Shown here: positions 22,777 to 31,346 of the stretch, piece after piece
Layout of the letters: the number at the start of each line of letters is the position of its first letter
How positions within the stretch are numbered: the stretch's first letter is position 1
Source of the DNA: Blautia sp.
GTDB taxonomy: Bacteria; Bacillota; Clostridia; Lachnospirales; Lachnospiraceae
DNA: 37,079 bases
Direction: 5' to 3'
NCBI GenBank assembly: GCA_023663685.1
Contig: JAMPHB010000011.1
Location: 1 to 37,079 of the forward strand
Position numbers and translations under genes: made by a program
Notes under the pieces: model-generated
What the model was told of the DNA's origin: nothing
Database searches by the model: none
Seen by the model: the letters and a program-made list of their open reading frames with translations, nothing else

Positions 22777-25425
22777 TTATCCGAGAGCCGCCAGTCTTTC
22801 CTCCACCTGCGCCATCATCTGTTCGTATTTCGCCTGCTTCTCCTTTTCCTCCTGCACCTTTTCCGGTTTTGCGTTATTCAGGAACTTTTCGTTGGAGAGC
22901 ATTCCCTTCGAGCGGGCAAGCTCCTTCGTCAGGCGCTCCCTCTCCTTCGTCAGGCGCTCCCTCTCCTTTTCAATGTCCACCAGATCCTCAAGGGGAAGCC
23001 ATGCAACCGCCCCCGGAATCACGGCGGAGACTGCGTCCTCACCGATTCCGGCTTTGTCCGCCTGCACCACAATGCCGTTGGTGCAGGCCAGATTTACATA
23101 CACCTCCCGGTTGCTCTCAAAGCTCTCCCTTAAAGCCTCATTGTCTGACACGATAAACAGCTTTGCCTTTCTCGAGGGGGGCACGTCCATCTGGCTTCGC
23201 AGATTGCGGATGCCCCTGACCAGATCCTTGCAATGCCCGATGTCCTGCTCCGCCTCCGGGAAGCTCCAGTCCTGCCTGTACTCCGGCCACCGGGAGAGCA
23301 TGATCGTCTCCTCCGTGCTCTGGAGCGTGACAAAAATCTCTTCCGTGATAAAGGGCATATAGGGATGCAGGAGCTTTAGGGCATTGGTCAAAACCGTCTT
23401 AAGCGTCCAGAGCGCAGCGTTGGCAGAAGCGGGATCCTCCTGCCGTCTTGCGGTGCGCACCTTGGTGATCTCAATGTACCAGTCGCAGAACTCGTCCCAT
23501 ATAAAATCGTACACCTTCTGCACCGCGATGCCCAGCTCGTACTTGTCCATATTCTCGGTGACGTCCTTCGCCAGCGTGTTGACCTTTGACAAAATCCACC
23601 TGTCCGCGGTATGCAGCTCCTCTTTCGCGGGCTCTTTAAGCTGTGCCCCCTCCAGATTCATCAGGATAAAGCGGGAGGCATTCCATATCTTGTTGGCAAA
23701 ATTGCGGGAGGCCTCCACTCTCTCCCAGTAAAAACGCATGTCGTTGCCCGGTGCATTTCCGGTAATCAGCGTCAGGCGCAGAGCGTCCGCACCGTACCTG
23801 TCAATGACCTCCAGGGGATCGATGCCGTTGCCTAATGACTTACTCATTTTACGCCCCTGCGAATCGCGCACCAGCCCGTGGAACATCACGGTGTGGAAGG
23901 GAGCCTTTCCCATCTGTTCGTAGCCGGAGAAAACCATGCGGATCACCCAGAAAAAGATGATGTCGTATCCGGTCACCAGCACATCGTTCGGATAGAAATA
24001 CTCCAGTTCCTTCGTCTGCTCCGGCCACCCAAGGGTAGAGAACGGCCAGAGTGCCGAGGAAAACCATGTGTCCAGCGTATCCTCGTCCTGCGTCATATGG
24101 CTGCAGCCGCATTTCGGGCACGCCGCAGGCTTTTGGGCTGCAACCACCATCCCGCCGCACTCATCACAATACCACGCGGGGATTCTGTGCCCCCACCAGA
24201 GCTGGCGGCTTATGCACCAGTCCCTGATGTTGTCTGTCCAGTTGAAATAGATTTTTTCCATGCGGGCGGGAATCAGGCGAACCTCTCCATTTTTCACGCC
24301 CTCCACGGCGGGCTTTATCATCTCGTCCATCTTCACGAACCACTGCTGCTTGATCATCGGCTCCACCGTGGTATGGCAGCGGTCGTGCGTCCCCACGTTG
24401 TGGGTGTGGGGAACCACCTTCACCAGAAGCCCCATCTCCTCTAAATCAGAAACCAGTGCCTTCCGGCACTCGTAGCGGTCCATGCCGGCGTATTTTCCGG
24501 CCTTTTCATTCATGGTGGCATCGTCGTTTATGACAACGACCTCCTCCAGTCCATGTCTCTTTCCGACCTCAAAGTCGTTGGGGTCGTGCGCCGGGGTAAT
24601 CTTCACGCAGCCGGTTCCAAATTCCTTGTCCACATAGGAATCTGCGATCACCGGGATCTTTCGCCCGGTGGTGGGAAGCTCCAAAGTCTTTCCGATGATA
24701 TCCTGATAGCGCTCGTCCTCCGGATTCACTGCCACCGCCGTATCGCCGAACAGCGTCTCGGGACGGGTGGTGGCAATCTCCACGAAGCGCCCCGGCTCAC
24801 CGACTACGGGATAATTGATATGCCAGAAAAATCCGTCCTGCTCCTCGTGCTCCACCTCGGCATCTGAGATCGAGGTCTGGCACAAGGGACACCAGTTGAC
24901 AATCCTCGAGCCCTTGTAGATCCAGCCTTTTTTGTAGAGCTTGATAAACACGTCCTGCACGGCCTTTGAGCATCCCTCGTCCATGGTAAAACGCTCTCTG
25001 TCCCAGTCCGCGGAGGAACCGAGCTTTTTGAGCTGCTTTACAATGCGGCCGCCGTACTCCTTCCGCCAGTCCCAGCATTTTTCCAGGAATTCCTCCCTCG
25101 TCAGATCCGCCTTGTCGATCCCCTGCTCCTTTAACGCCTCGATCACCTTCACCTCTGTCGCGATGGAAGCGTGGTCTGTGCCCGGCTGCCAGAGGGCGTT
25201 GAAGCCCTGCATCCGCTTGTAGCGGATGAGAATATCCTGCATGGTATTGTCCAGCGCGTGCCCCATGTGGAGCTGGCCTGTGATGTTGGGCGGCGGCATC
25301 ACGATGGTGAAGGGCTTTTTGCTTTCGTCCACCTCTGCGTGGAAATAGCCCTGCTCCTCCCAGTGTTTGTACAGGCGATCCTCTATGCTTTTCGGATCGT
25401 AGGTCTTGCTCAATTCCTTACTCAT
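22777..25425 (-). CDS. valS: Valyl-tRNA synthetase
   Basis: The 882-residue class I synthetase charges tRNA-Val. The frame stays open upstream to 25563, but ATG 25425 follows AGGAGG and gives MSKELSKTYDPKSIEDRLYK, the usual start. HIGH appears as HMGH (residues 53-56) in PPPNITGQLHMGHAL, and KMSKS as GRKMSKSLGN. The editing domain lies between them, and the C-terminal coiled-coil arm (from about 815) carries a tandem heptad ERERLTK. The leader has a promoter and an attenuator-like hairpin, with no T-box motif seen. Confidence 0.97.
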   Translation of the reverse strand: MSKELSKTYDPKSIEDRLYKHWEEQGYFHAEVDESKKPFTIVMPPPNITGQLHMGHALDNTMQDILIRYKRMQGFNALWQPGTDHASIATEVKVIEALKEQGIDKADLTREEFLEKCWDWRKEYGGRIVKQLKKLGSSADWDRERFTMDEGCSKAVQDVFIKLYKKGWIYKGSRIVNWCPLCQTSISDAEVEHEEQDGFFWHINYPVVGEPGRFVEIATTRPETLFGDTAVAVNPEDERYQDIIGKTLELPTTGRKIPVIADSYVDKEFGTGCVKITPAHDPNDFEVGKRHGLEEVVVINDDATMNEKAGKYAGMDRYECRKALVSDLEEMGLLVKVVPHTHNVGTHDRCHTTVEPMIKQQWFVKMDEMIKPAVEGVKNGEVRLIPARMEKIYFNWTDNIRDWCISRQLWWGHRIPAWYCDECGGMVVAAQKPAACPKCGCSHMTQDEDTLDTWFSSALWPFSTLGWPEQTKELEYFYPNDVLVTGYDIIFFWVIRMVFSGYEQMGKAPFHTVMFHGLVRDSQGRKMSKSLGNGIDPLEVIDRYGADALRLTLITGNAPGNDMRFYWERVEASRNFANKIWNASRFILMNLEGAQLKEPAKEELHTADRWILSKVNTLAKDVTENMDKYELGIAVQKVYDFIWDEFCDWYIEITKVRTARRQEDPASANAALWTLKTVLTNALKLLHPYMPFITEEIFVTLQSTEETIMLSRWPEYRQDWSFPEAEQDIGHCKDLVRGIRNLRSQMDVPPSRKAKLFIVSDNEALRESFESNREVYVNLACTNGIVVQADKAGIGEDAVSAVIPGAVAWLPLEDLVDIEKERERLTKERERLTKELARSKGMLSNEKFLNNAKPEKVQEEKEKQAKYEQMMAQVEERLAALG
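22921..22962 (-). repeat. 21-bp tandem duplication in the valS coiled-coil arm
   Basis: Two identical adjacent 21-nt units (22921-22941 and 22942-22962) encode the heptad ERERLTK twice. The unit length keeps frame and heptad register. Confidence 0.9.
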
Positions 25426-25506
25426 ATTCTCCTCCTGCTCTGTCATAACTTCGCATGGTGCGGGAAACGCTTTTATCAGCGCCGCCCCCATATATCCCAT
25501 GTAATT

Positions 25507-25555
25507 GCTTCGCAAAAAACGCCCTCCATGCACATCCATACATGAAGGGCGAAGC
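25507..25555 (-). promoter_or_regulatory. Attenuator-like hairpin in the valS leader with an alternative pairing
   Basis: In the minus-strand RNA CGCCCUUCAUG (25551-25541) pairs with CAUGGAGGGCG (25530-25520) around a 10-nt loop, followed by UUUUUU (25519-25514), a classic terminator. GCUUCGC (25555-25549), overlapping its 5' side, is complementary to GCGAAGC (25513-25507) just after the U-run, so an extended or competing fold is possible. It lies downstream of a good promoter and before the valS start, fitting premature-termination control. Confidence 0.65.
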
Positions 25556-25580
25556 CGGTGCAACGTCTTGTTCTTTTTAC

Positions 25581-25609
25581 ATAATACTTATCCCATGCCG
25601 TTTTGTCAA
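25581..25609 (-). promoter_or_regulatory. Strong sigma-A promoter of valS
   Basis: The minus strand has TTGACA (25604-25609), a 17-bp spacer and TATTAT (25581-25586). The -35 overlaps the stop codon of the upstream TetR gene. Transcription would start about 150 nt before valS and run through the hairpin. Confidence 0.75.
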
Positions 25610-26289
25610 GCATGAATTGCGTGCAATTCTTTTTCCGGTGCAGGCATCTGATTTAATGTCTTCACCAGCGTCTCGTAGGCATAGGGCCGGAGCGTCCCGT
25701 AGTCCATGACAAACAGTGAATTCTTTGATTTTTCCCCCATCGTCATGGCAAACTGGAGAACCATTGCCGCCATAGCCATGCGGCGCTTCATCACGTCCGT
25801 CTCTGTGTACACGCCCTCCTGATAGCCCTGCTCCATGATGGCGTCGCCGTTCTCGCAGAGATAGTCGTGCATCTGCGTAAGCAGCTCTGCGGGAATGCAG
25901 CTGTGCAGACCCTGGCAGGGATTTCGGATGCCGGTCGTCATCTGAATCAGGCAGATAAAAGTCATGTGATAGCTGCTGTTTTCATGGAGCCAGTCTAAAA
26001 TTCCATAGATCTTATCCGAAAAACACGCCTTGCTGTCCACCAGCTTTTTCAGCTCTGTAATCTTCTTCCCATACTCGTAAATCAGAGCCATCGCGGTAAG
26101 CTCCTCCTTGGAGGAAAAATATTCGTAGGCCGTTCCTTTTCCGAGTCCCGCCCGCGCCATGATATCCGACACCTTGAGGTCTGCGATATCCGCCTTTTCC
26201 GCCAGAAGTGCGGACACCGCATCGAACATCAGCCGCACCTTTGGGGGCGGACTTGAAAAATCCTCCAGCCGAAATCTGCTTTTTCCCAT
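25606..26289 (-). CDS. TetR/AcrR family regulator of the RND exporter
   Basis: The 227-residue TetR protein has the DNA-binding helices LKVSDIMARAGLGKGTAYEYF followed by SSKEEL (about residues 38-66). The C-terminal domain should bind a drug-like or amphipathic ligand. Its ATG directly follows the stop of the RND gene, and its ribosome site GGAGG lies within that gene, so the two are one operon. The palindrome at 30074-30091 upstream of the operon is its likely operator, giving autoregulation. The start is well supported. Confidence 0.92.
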   Translation of the reverse strand: MGKSRFRLEDFSSPPPKVRLMFDAVSALLAEKADIADLKVSDIMARAGLGKGTAYEYFSSKEELTAMALIYEYGKKITELKKLVDSKACFSDKIYGILDWLHENSSYHMTFICLIQMTTGIRNPCQGLHSCIPAELLTQMHDYLCENGDAIMEQGYQEGVYTETDVMKRRMAMAAMVLQFAMTMGEKSKNSLFVMDYGTLRPYAYETLVKTLNQMPAPEKELHAIHA

Positions 26290-29200
26290 TTACAGTTCCT
26301 CCTCCACCATGCTCCTCTCACGGTTGAACGCATCGTAAATGCAGGGAATGACGACCAGCGTCAGAAGCGTTCCGTAAATCATGCCCCCGATAATCGTGAT
26401 TGCCATGGGCTTCATCATCTGCGCCCCCTCATTGCCGCTTAACGCCGAGGTGGACATGGCAAGTATCGTCGTCAGCGCCGTCATAAGAATCGGGCGAAGC
26501 CTCGTTTTCCCTGCCTCTATAATTGCCTCCTTCTTGCTCTCTCCCTCCCTGCGCGCCTGATTGATATAATCAATCAGAACAATTCCGTTGTTTACAATCA
26601 GTCCCGCCAGCATGATAAAGCCGAGCATCGCAATAATGCTGACCTCCTGTCCCGAAATAAAGAGGGCGATAAAGCCTCCCGTGAAGGCCAGCGGGATCGA
26701 GAACATAATGATAAATGGCGACAGCAGGGACTGGAACTGGGCAACCATAATCAGATAGATGAAAATGACTGCAAGCACAAGCATGAGCACGAGCTGGCTC
26801 ATCGCCTCGCCGATGGTCTCATCCTCACCCGCCATCTCCACGGTATAGCCCTCCGGGATATCCAGCTTGTCGATTTCCTCCTGCACCGCATCGGCAACCA
26901 GCGTCACATTGTGCTCCTCGTCGATCACGCAGGACACCGTCAGATACCGCATCTGGGAATCGCGCTGAATCGTGCTCAAGGTCGTCGTGTTTTCCATCTC
27001 GCAGATGTCGGTCAGCGGAAGCTCCTCCTCCTCACCGTCCTCATTTGTATGGGTAAAGGTCAGTTTTTTGATATCGGAAAGAGTCGGATTCGCCTGCTCC
27101 TCCGTCTGCAGATATACCTCATAGTCCTTAATATCCGTGGAAATCGTAGTCGCGCTGCTCTCCTCTGCCATCTCTGCATAGACGAGCTGGAAAACCTGCG
27201 CCACAGTAAGCCCGTACTCCGCCGCCTTTTCCTTGTCCACACGGATGGAAAGCTGCGGCGTCGCATCGTCCAGACCGTCCTCCACATCCATGGTACCCTC
27301 TGTATTTTCCACGATTTCCGCCACAGAGGCCGCCAGCGACTGCAGCGTTCCAAGGTCGCTTCCCGCGATGTTGATCGACAGGCCTTCCCCGAAGTAAGCG
27401 GAAAAATCCATAGAGGAGCTGCCCGCCGTAACCACGCAGGACATATCCTTTGTCCGCTCCTCGATCTCCTTCGCCACATCGTCCGCGCCCACACCGCTGT
27501 CCTCGTCCAAAAGCAGATACATGGAGACCGCATTGCTGCCGCCACTCATCAGACTCATGGTGCTGTTTCCTCCAATCGTGGAGGCGATCGTGTCCACACC
27601 CTCAATGTCAGAGATTTTTCCAAGCACCTCCGTACTCGCGTCCTTCAGCTCCCCGAAAGTGTAGGTCTCCCCCTCCGGGGGCACGATTGTCACGGAAAGC
27701 TGGTTCGTCTGCATATCCATGTCCATGAAAGTCATACCTCTGGACATGGCAAGAAAATAGCTCCCTGCCAAAAGCACGACCGCCACCACAAATACAACAG
27801 GCTTAAACCGCAGACACCAGTGCAAAAAGCTTCCGTATCCATCCTTCATCGCATCGAACAGCGGATGGCGGATCTCCCTGGTTCGCTTTAAGGTCGCCGT
27901 GGACATGGCGGGCACAAAGGTCAGCGCCACCAGAAGGCTCGCCACCAGCGTGAATGCAATGGTCAGCGCCAGATCCACAAAGAGCTGTCTCGTGATGCCG
28001 TCGGTAAAGATAATGGGGGCATACACGCTGACCGTCGTAAGGGTAGACGCCACAATTGCTCCCGCCACCTGGCCCGCGCCTTCGACGGCGGCCTTTTTGA
28101 TGGAAAGTCCCTCGTCCCGCAGACGGTAAATATTCTCAATCACGACAATCGAGTTGTCCACCAGCATACCGATACCCAAAAGCAGACCGGACATGGAGAT
28201 GATATTCATGGTAATTCCCGTAAAGTACATGAGAACGACCGCCACAATCACGGAAAGCGGAATCGAGCAGGCAATCACGAGGGTCGGCTTTACATCTTTT
28301 AAGAAGAAAAGCAGCACAAGGATTGCGAGAACCGCTCCCCAGATCATATTCTGCACCACACTGTCCACAATCATGTCAATGTACACGCCCTGATCCATCA
28401 GGGTGGTAAGATGAAGCTTGTCATTATCCTTTTTCAGGCTGTCAAATTTGTCCAGAATCCGGTCGGTCACCTCGCCGGTGGAATAGCCGGTCTGCTTTTC
28501 CAGCGACAGCGTGATGCCGGGGTTGCCGTTGATGAGCGCGTAGGTCTCGTCGGAGTTGTCAGTCGTTGCAATGTCCGCCACATCGGACAGGCGGATCACG
28601 TCCACCCCGTCCATGTTCATATCTATGAGCACAAGCTCCGAAAGCTCCTGCACATTTTTCACGGAATCCCCCACCCGCACGAGATACTGGGTATCCCCGT
28701 CCATGACATAGCCCGCCGGCATGTCAAAATTCTGCGCGGCAAAAAGGCTCTTGATCGTGTCCGTCGATAAAATCTCATTCACATCGGCTGCCTCGTAAGC
28801 GCTGTCCCTCGCCTCGTCTAAAGAGCTTTGGGCGTTCTCTAAGGAGGAGGCCGCATTGACCAGCTCCGCCGAGCTGCTGCTCATCTGAATGGCCGCAAGG
28901 GCGGCATTGGCATTTAACGTATCAAGCGCGTTCGACAGTGTGATTTTGCCCTGCTCAATCTGCTCCAGTGCACTGTCAATCGTCTCGATGCCGGAATTTA
29001 CCTGCGTCAGCAGCCCGGCAACCGTCGCCGCCGCCGTGGGCAGATCCTCGTAGGTCTTTACCTCGATCCCCAGCTCCGAAAGTCCCGCAAACTGCTCTGC
29101 GATCACTGCGTTCAGCGCCGCAACCTGCTCCTGCACCTCGGGAATCTGCAGAGCCTGCGGGTTCTGCTCAATCAGTCCGGTGAGCCCGGTATATGCCTCG

Positions 29201-30048
29201 GACTCCATGAAAGCGGAGATTCCCGCCTGCAGCTGTTCCAGAGACTTTTTCTGCTTGTTTAAATCCTTCTTCTGCTTGTTTAAATCTTCCTCGCTCTTAA
29301 AAAGCTCATCACGCTTATCCAGTACGTCGTTGATGGACTGTGTCAGACTGTCAGAACCGGAATTCAGCGCATTCTGCCCGTCCTCCACCTCGCTGGCGGC
29401 GTTGTCGATATCCTTCTGCGCATCCTTAAACTGCTTGTCGATGGCCTTACGGATCTTCTTGTTGAGTTTTTTTATCTTATCCGCATTCAGCGTGACCTCG
29501 ACGCTCTCCTCAAGCTGTCCCGTGGCAGAGACAGAGGCCACTCCCTCCAGGCTCTCTAGGCTGGGAATCAGATCCGTCTCCACATAGTCCGACAGCTCCC
29601 CTGCGCTCATGCCCTCCATATCCACGGCGGCTACAAGCACCGGAAGCATATCCGGGTTGATTTTCATAATCATGGGCGTCCCCACGGAATCCCCCCAGCT
29701 CCCCGAGATCTGGTCAAGCTTCTGCTGAATCTCAATCACAACAGAGTCCATGTTCGCACTCTGCTCGTACTCGCAGGTCACAATCGAATAGCTGTTGTAG
29801 GAGATGGAGCTCACATTCTTAATGTTCGAAGTGGTGGCCATGGACGCCTCGATCGGCGCTGTCACCTCACTCTCCACCTTCTCCGGGCTCGCCCCCACAT
29901 CTGTGGTGATAATCAGCGCATACTGAAAACTCATGTCCGGCAAAAGATCCGTCGTCATCCGCATCAGGGACACTACGCCGAGCACGATCACCAGCACCAC
30001 GCACACCAGCACGGTAAAGGGCCGCTTTACACTGTATTTCGATATCAT
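26290..30048 (-). CDS. RND family efflux transporter with an extra coiled-coil domain
   Basis: The 1252-residue protein is AcrB-like: first membrane helix at about residues 10-30, TTDLLPDMSFQYALI, then porter domains, and two blocks of membrane helices (about 565-750 and 1070-1240). Start ATG 30048 has GGGAGG 7 nt upstream. About 230 residues (roughly 195-430) are inserted after VTLNADKIKKLNKK; they are Gln/Lys/Glu/Ala-rich and coiled-coil-like, at the entry to the AcrB docking domain. The TM4 pair is D631-N632 (MLVDNSIVV), and the TM10 motif reads LIVNNGIVL, so the lysine of AcrB is absent. Likely a proton-driven exporter of lipophilic compounds. No adaptor or outer-membrane gene is nearby. 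Confidence 0.92.
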   Translation of the reverse strand: MISKYSVKRPFTVLVCVVLVIVLGVVSLMRMTTDLLPDMSFQYALIITTDVGASPEKVESEVTAPIEASMATTSNIKNVSSISYNSYSIVTCEYEQSANMDSVVIEIQQKLDQISGSWGDSVGTPMIMKINPDMLPVLVAAVDMEGMSAGELSDYVETDLIPSLESLEGVASVSATGQLEESVEVTLNADKIKKLNKKIRKAIDKQFKDAQKDIDNAASEVEDGQNALNSGSDSLTQSINDVLDKRDELFKSEEDLNKQKKDLNKQKKSLEQLQAGISAFMESEAYTGLTGLIEQNPQALQIPEVQEQVAALNAVIAEQFAGLSELGIEVKTYEDLPTAAATVAGLLTQVNSGIETIDSALEQIEQGKITLSNALDTLNANAALAAIQMSSSSAELVNAASSLENAQSSLDEARDSAYEAADVNEILSTDTIKSLFAAQNFDMPAGYVMDGDTQYLVRVGDSVKNVQELSELVLIDMNMDGVDVIRLSDVADIATTDNSDETYALINGNPGITLSLEKQTGYSTGEVTDRILDKFDSLKKDNDKLHLTTLMDQGVYIDMIVDSVVQNMIWGAVLAILVLLFFLKDVKPTLVIACSIPLSVIVAVVLMYFTGITMNIISMSGLLLGIGMLVDNSIVVIENIYRLRDEGLSIKKAAVEGAGQVAGAIVASTLTTVSVYAPIIFTDGITRQLFVDLALTIAFTLVASLLVALTFVPAMSTATLKRTREIRHPLFDAMKDGYGSFLHWCLRFKPVVFVVAVVLLAGSYFLAMSRGMTFMDMDMQTNQLSVTIVPPEGETYTFGELKDASTEVLGKISDIEGVDTIASTIGGNSTMSLMSGGSNAVSMYLLLDEDSGVGADDVAKEIEERTKDMSCVVTAGSSSMDFSAYFGEGLSINIAGSDLGTLQSLAASVAEIVENTEGTMDVEDGLDDATPQLSIRVDKEKAAEYGLTVAQVFQLVYAEMAEESSATTISTDIKDYEVYLQTEEQANPTLSDIKKLTFTHTNEDGEEEELPLTDICEMENTTTLSTIQRDSQMRYLTVSCVIDEEHNVTLVADAVQEEIDKLDIPEGYTVEMAGEDETIGEAMSQLVLMLVLAVIFIYLIMVAQFQSLLSPFIIMFSIPLAFTGGFIALFISGQEVSIIAMLGFIMLAGLIVNNGIVLIDYINQARREGESKKEAIIEAGKTRLRPILMTALTTILAMSTSALSGNEGAQMMKPMAITIIGGMIYGTLLTLVVIPCIYDAFNRERSMVEEEL
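29245..29286 (-). repeat. 21-bp direct repeat in the RND coiled-coil insertion
   Basis: A near-identical 21-nt unit occurs twice with TTCTGCTTGTTTAAATC at 29249-29265 and 29270-29286. It encodes LNKQKKD and LNKQKKS, one heptad each. Confidence 0.8.
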
Positions 30049-30073
30049 ATGTATTCCTCCCATATTCCGGTCT

Positions 30074-30134
30074 TGACTGACTGGTCAGTCAGTCGAATTC
30101 TCTTACATTATACTCCGACGTTTTTGTTTTACAA
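30074..30134 (-). promoter_or_regulatory. RND operon promoter and TetR palindromic operator
   Basis: The palindrome TGACTGAC-TG-GTCAGTCA (30074-30091) has perfect 8-bp half-sites. Upstream on the minus strand are TATAAT (30107-30112) and TTGTAA (30129-30134), 16 bp apart. The operator lies just past the start of transcription, typical for a TetR repressor. Confidence 0.75.
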
Positions 30135-30193
30135 GCGGCGGAGTAAAGAATTCATAATTATTTTAGAAGTTTCTGGAATCAAAGGATTTTATT

Positions 30194-30455
30194 TTGCAAA
30201 CTGTAAACAGCTGGGTGTGCAAAAAGGTTCCACGCTGTCGGCTTCGGCAAATGGATTTTCTAAATGTTCTGGAATGCTTATCTCCCTTGACGCGACCACC
30301 CGCAATTCGCCATCGTGGCTCAGTGCGGGCTTTGCGGGACGTCCATGCCCCGCAATCGCTGGTAATATACAGAACATTAAAAAAATCCAATTTCCCGTCG
30401 CAAAGACAGCTTTGTCAACCTTTTGCACACCCAGCTATTAACAATTGCAAAATGA
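30194..30455. repeat. Long imperfect inverted repeat with two hairpins at its tip
   Basis: The outer arms (about 30194-30285 and 30360-30455) are imperfect reverse complements, with a near-perfect core AGCTGGGTGTGCAAAA on the left and its complement at 30420-30435. They enclose two separate GC-rich hairpins: CCCGCA/TGCGGG with inner GCCA/TGGC (30299-30329), and TTGCGGG/CCCGCAA (30332-30355). The shape is a long stem with a Y-shaped tip. It could be a palindromic mobile element (MITE-like) or a structured RNA. Open frames across it follow from the palindrome and are not credible genes. It fills most of the 498-bp gap between the RND and PilZ genes. Confidence 0.75.
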
Positions 30456-30482
30456 ATTTCTATTCTAAGCCACTTTGCCGGA

Positions 30483-30511
30483 TTGTAGACGGAAAGAATT
30501 TGTGCTAAAAT
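30483..30511 (+). promoter_or_regulatory. Extended -10 promoter of the PilZ gene
   Basis: TTGTAG (30483-30488), 17 bp and TGC-TAAAAT (30503-30511) give a weak -35 with an extended -10. Confidence 0.5.
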
Positions 30512-30546
30512 AGGTATATTACACATACAATGAAGGGATTTTGATT

Positions 30547-31260
30547 ATGTATATAAATGAACTGCCGGAAGGAACCCGGCTCACGATCACCGCCTCCGCC
30601 GAGGACAAACAGGCGACTCTCGAGAGCGAAATCCTTCCACTTACACAGAATGATCTGGACTTTCTTGCCGAACTGCTGGCGAGAAGCAAATTCCGCGCCT
30701 GCGTCGCGGTGACGCTGTTTGTCAGCGATAACCAGACGATCAATTTTGCCTCCCCAAATGTACAGTGCGACTGTATCGGAATTTTTGAGGAGCTTCCCTA
30801 CATGTGGGAAAATGTTAAAATCGTGAAGTTTGCGCTCCCGGACGCCGGGAGACAGCACGTTATTTTTTCCAGCCATGATGCCCGCTCTTTTAACCGCCGG
30901 AAGGATTTCAGACTGTGGCTGGGAGAAGAGTGCACGCTGACCTATGGCTCGCCCGCCGTGACGAAGCGGGGGACGATCAGGGATTTCTCCGTGACGGGCA
31001 TGGGGCTTTTGGTGAGCCCGGACATAAAGATTGCACCGGGAACCCGGATCCGGGTTCAGTTCTCTGAACGCAAAAAAGTGGGCGAGGAGGAGCAGACGAT
31101 TGTTTATACGGTGTTTGTCTGCGCCGTGCGCTTCGCCCCCGTGAACGCCAGAAACCAGATTATCGGCTGCCGCATCATCGACGGCGGCAGGGATTATGTT
31201 GGCTATTTCTACAAGAAGCAGAGGGAATCCATGCAGCGGGAGAAGGGCACGGATCTGTAG
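30547..31260 (+). CDS. PilZ domain protein (YcgR-like c-di-GMP receptor)
   Basis: The 237-residue protein starts at ATG 30547 with AAGGGA 8 nt upstream. It has a YcgR-N-like beta domain (about 1-105) and a PilZ domain (about 112-230). Both c-di-GMP motifs are present: NRRKDFR (116-122, RxxxR-type) and DFSVTGMG (146-153, D/N-x-S-x-x-G). Such proteins slow flagellar motors or steer envelope synthesis when c-di-GMP rises. It is transcribed alone on the plus strand. Its job here (motility with the receptor at 14480, or control of polysaccharide processes) is inferred. Confidence 0.9.
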   Translation: MYINELPEGTRLTITASAEDKQATLESEILPLTQNDLDFLAELLARSKFRACVAVTLFVSDNQTINFASPNVQCDCIGIFEELPYMWENVKIVKFALPDAGRQHVIFSSHDARSFNRRKDFRLWLGEECTLTYGSPAVTKRGTIRDFSVTGMGLLVSPDIKIAPGTRIRVQFSERKKVGEEEQTIVYTVFVCAVRFAPVNARNQIIGCRIIDGGRDYVGYFYKKQRESMQREKGTDL

Positions 31261-31286
31261 GGGGCATAATCAATTGAAAACAGCAC

Positions 31287-31328
31287 AAAAAAGACTGCCG
31301 CCTTAACGAAATATCGTTAAAGCGACAG
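31287..31328 (-). terminator. Terminator after the 45-residue membrane protein gene
   Basis: Minus-strand CTGTCGCTTTAACGA pairs with TCGTTAAGGCGGCAG (31295-31328, with G-U pairs), followed by TCTTTTTT. It may also slow the convergent PilZ transcript. Confidence 0.8.
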
Positions 31329-31346
31329 CCCTTTCTCTGTCAATAC

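Noticed and set aside
25426-25563. In-frame upstream extension of valS
   Set aside because: It would run through the terminator-like hairpin and lacks a ribosome site; ATG 25425 has AGGAGG.
30163-30508. Three overlapping open frames on both strands
   Set aside because: They lie within the large inverted repeat, have no fitting ribosome sites, and arise from the palindrome.
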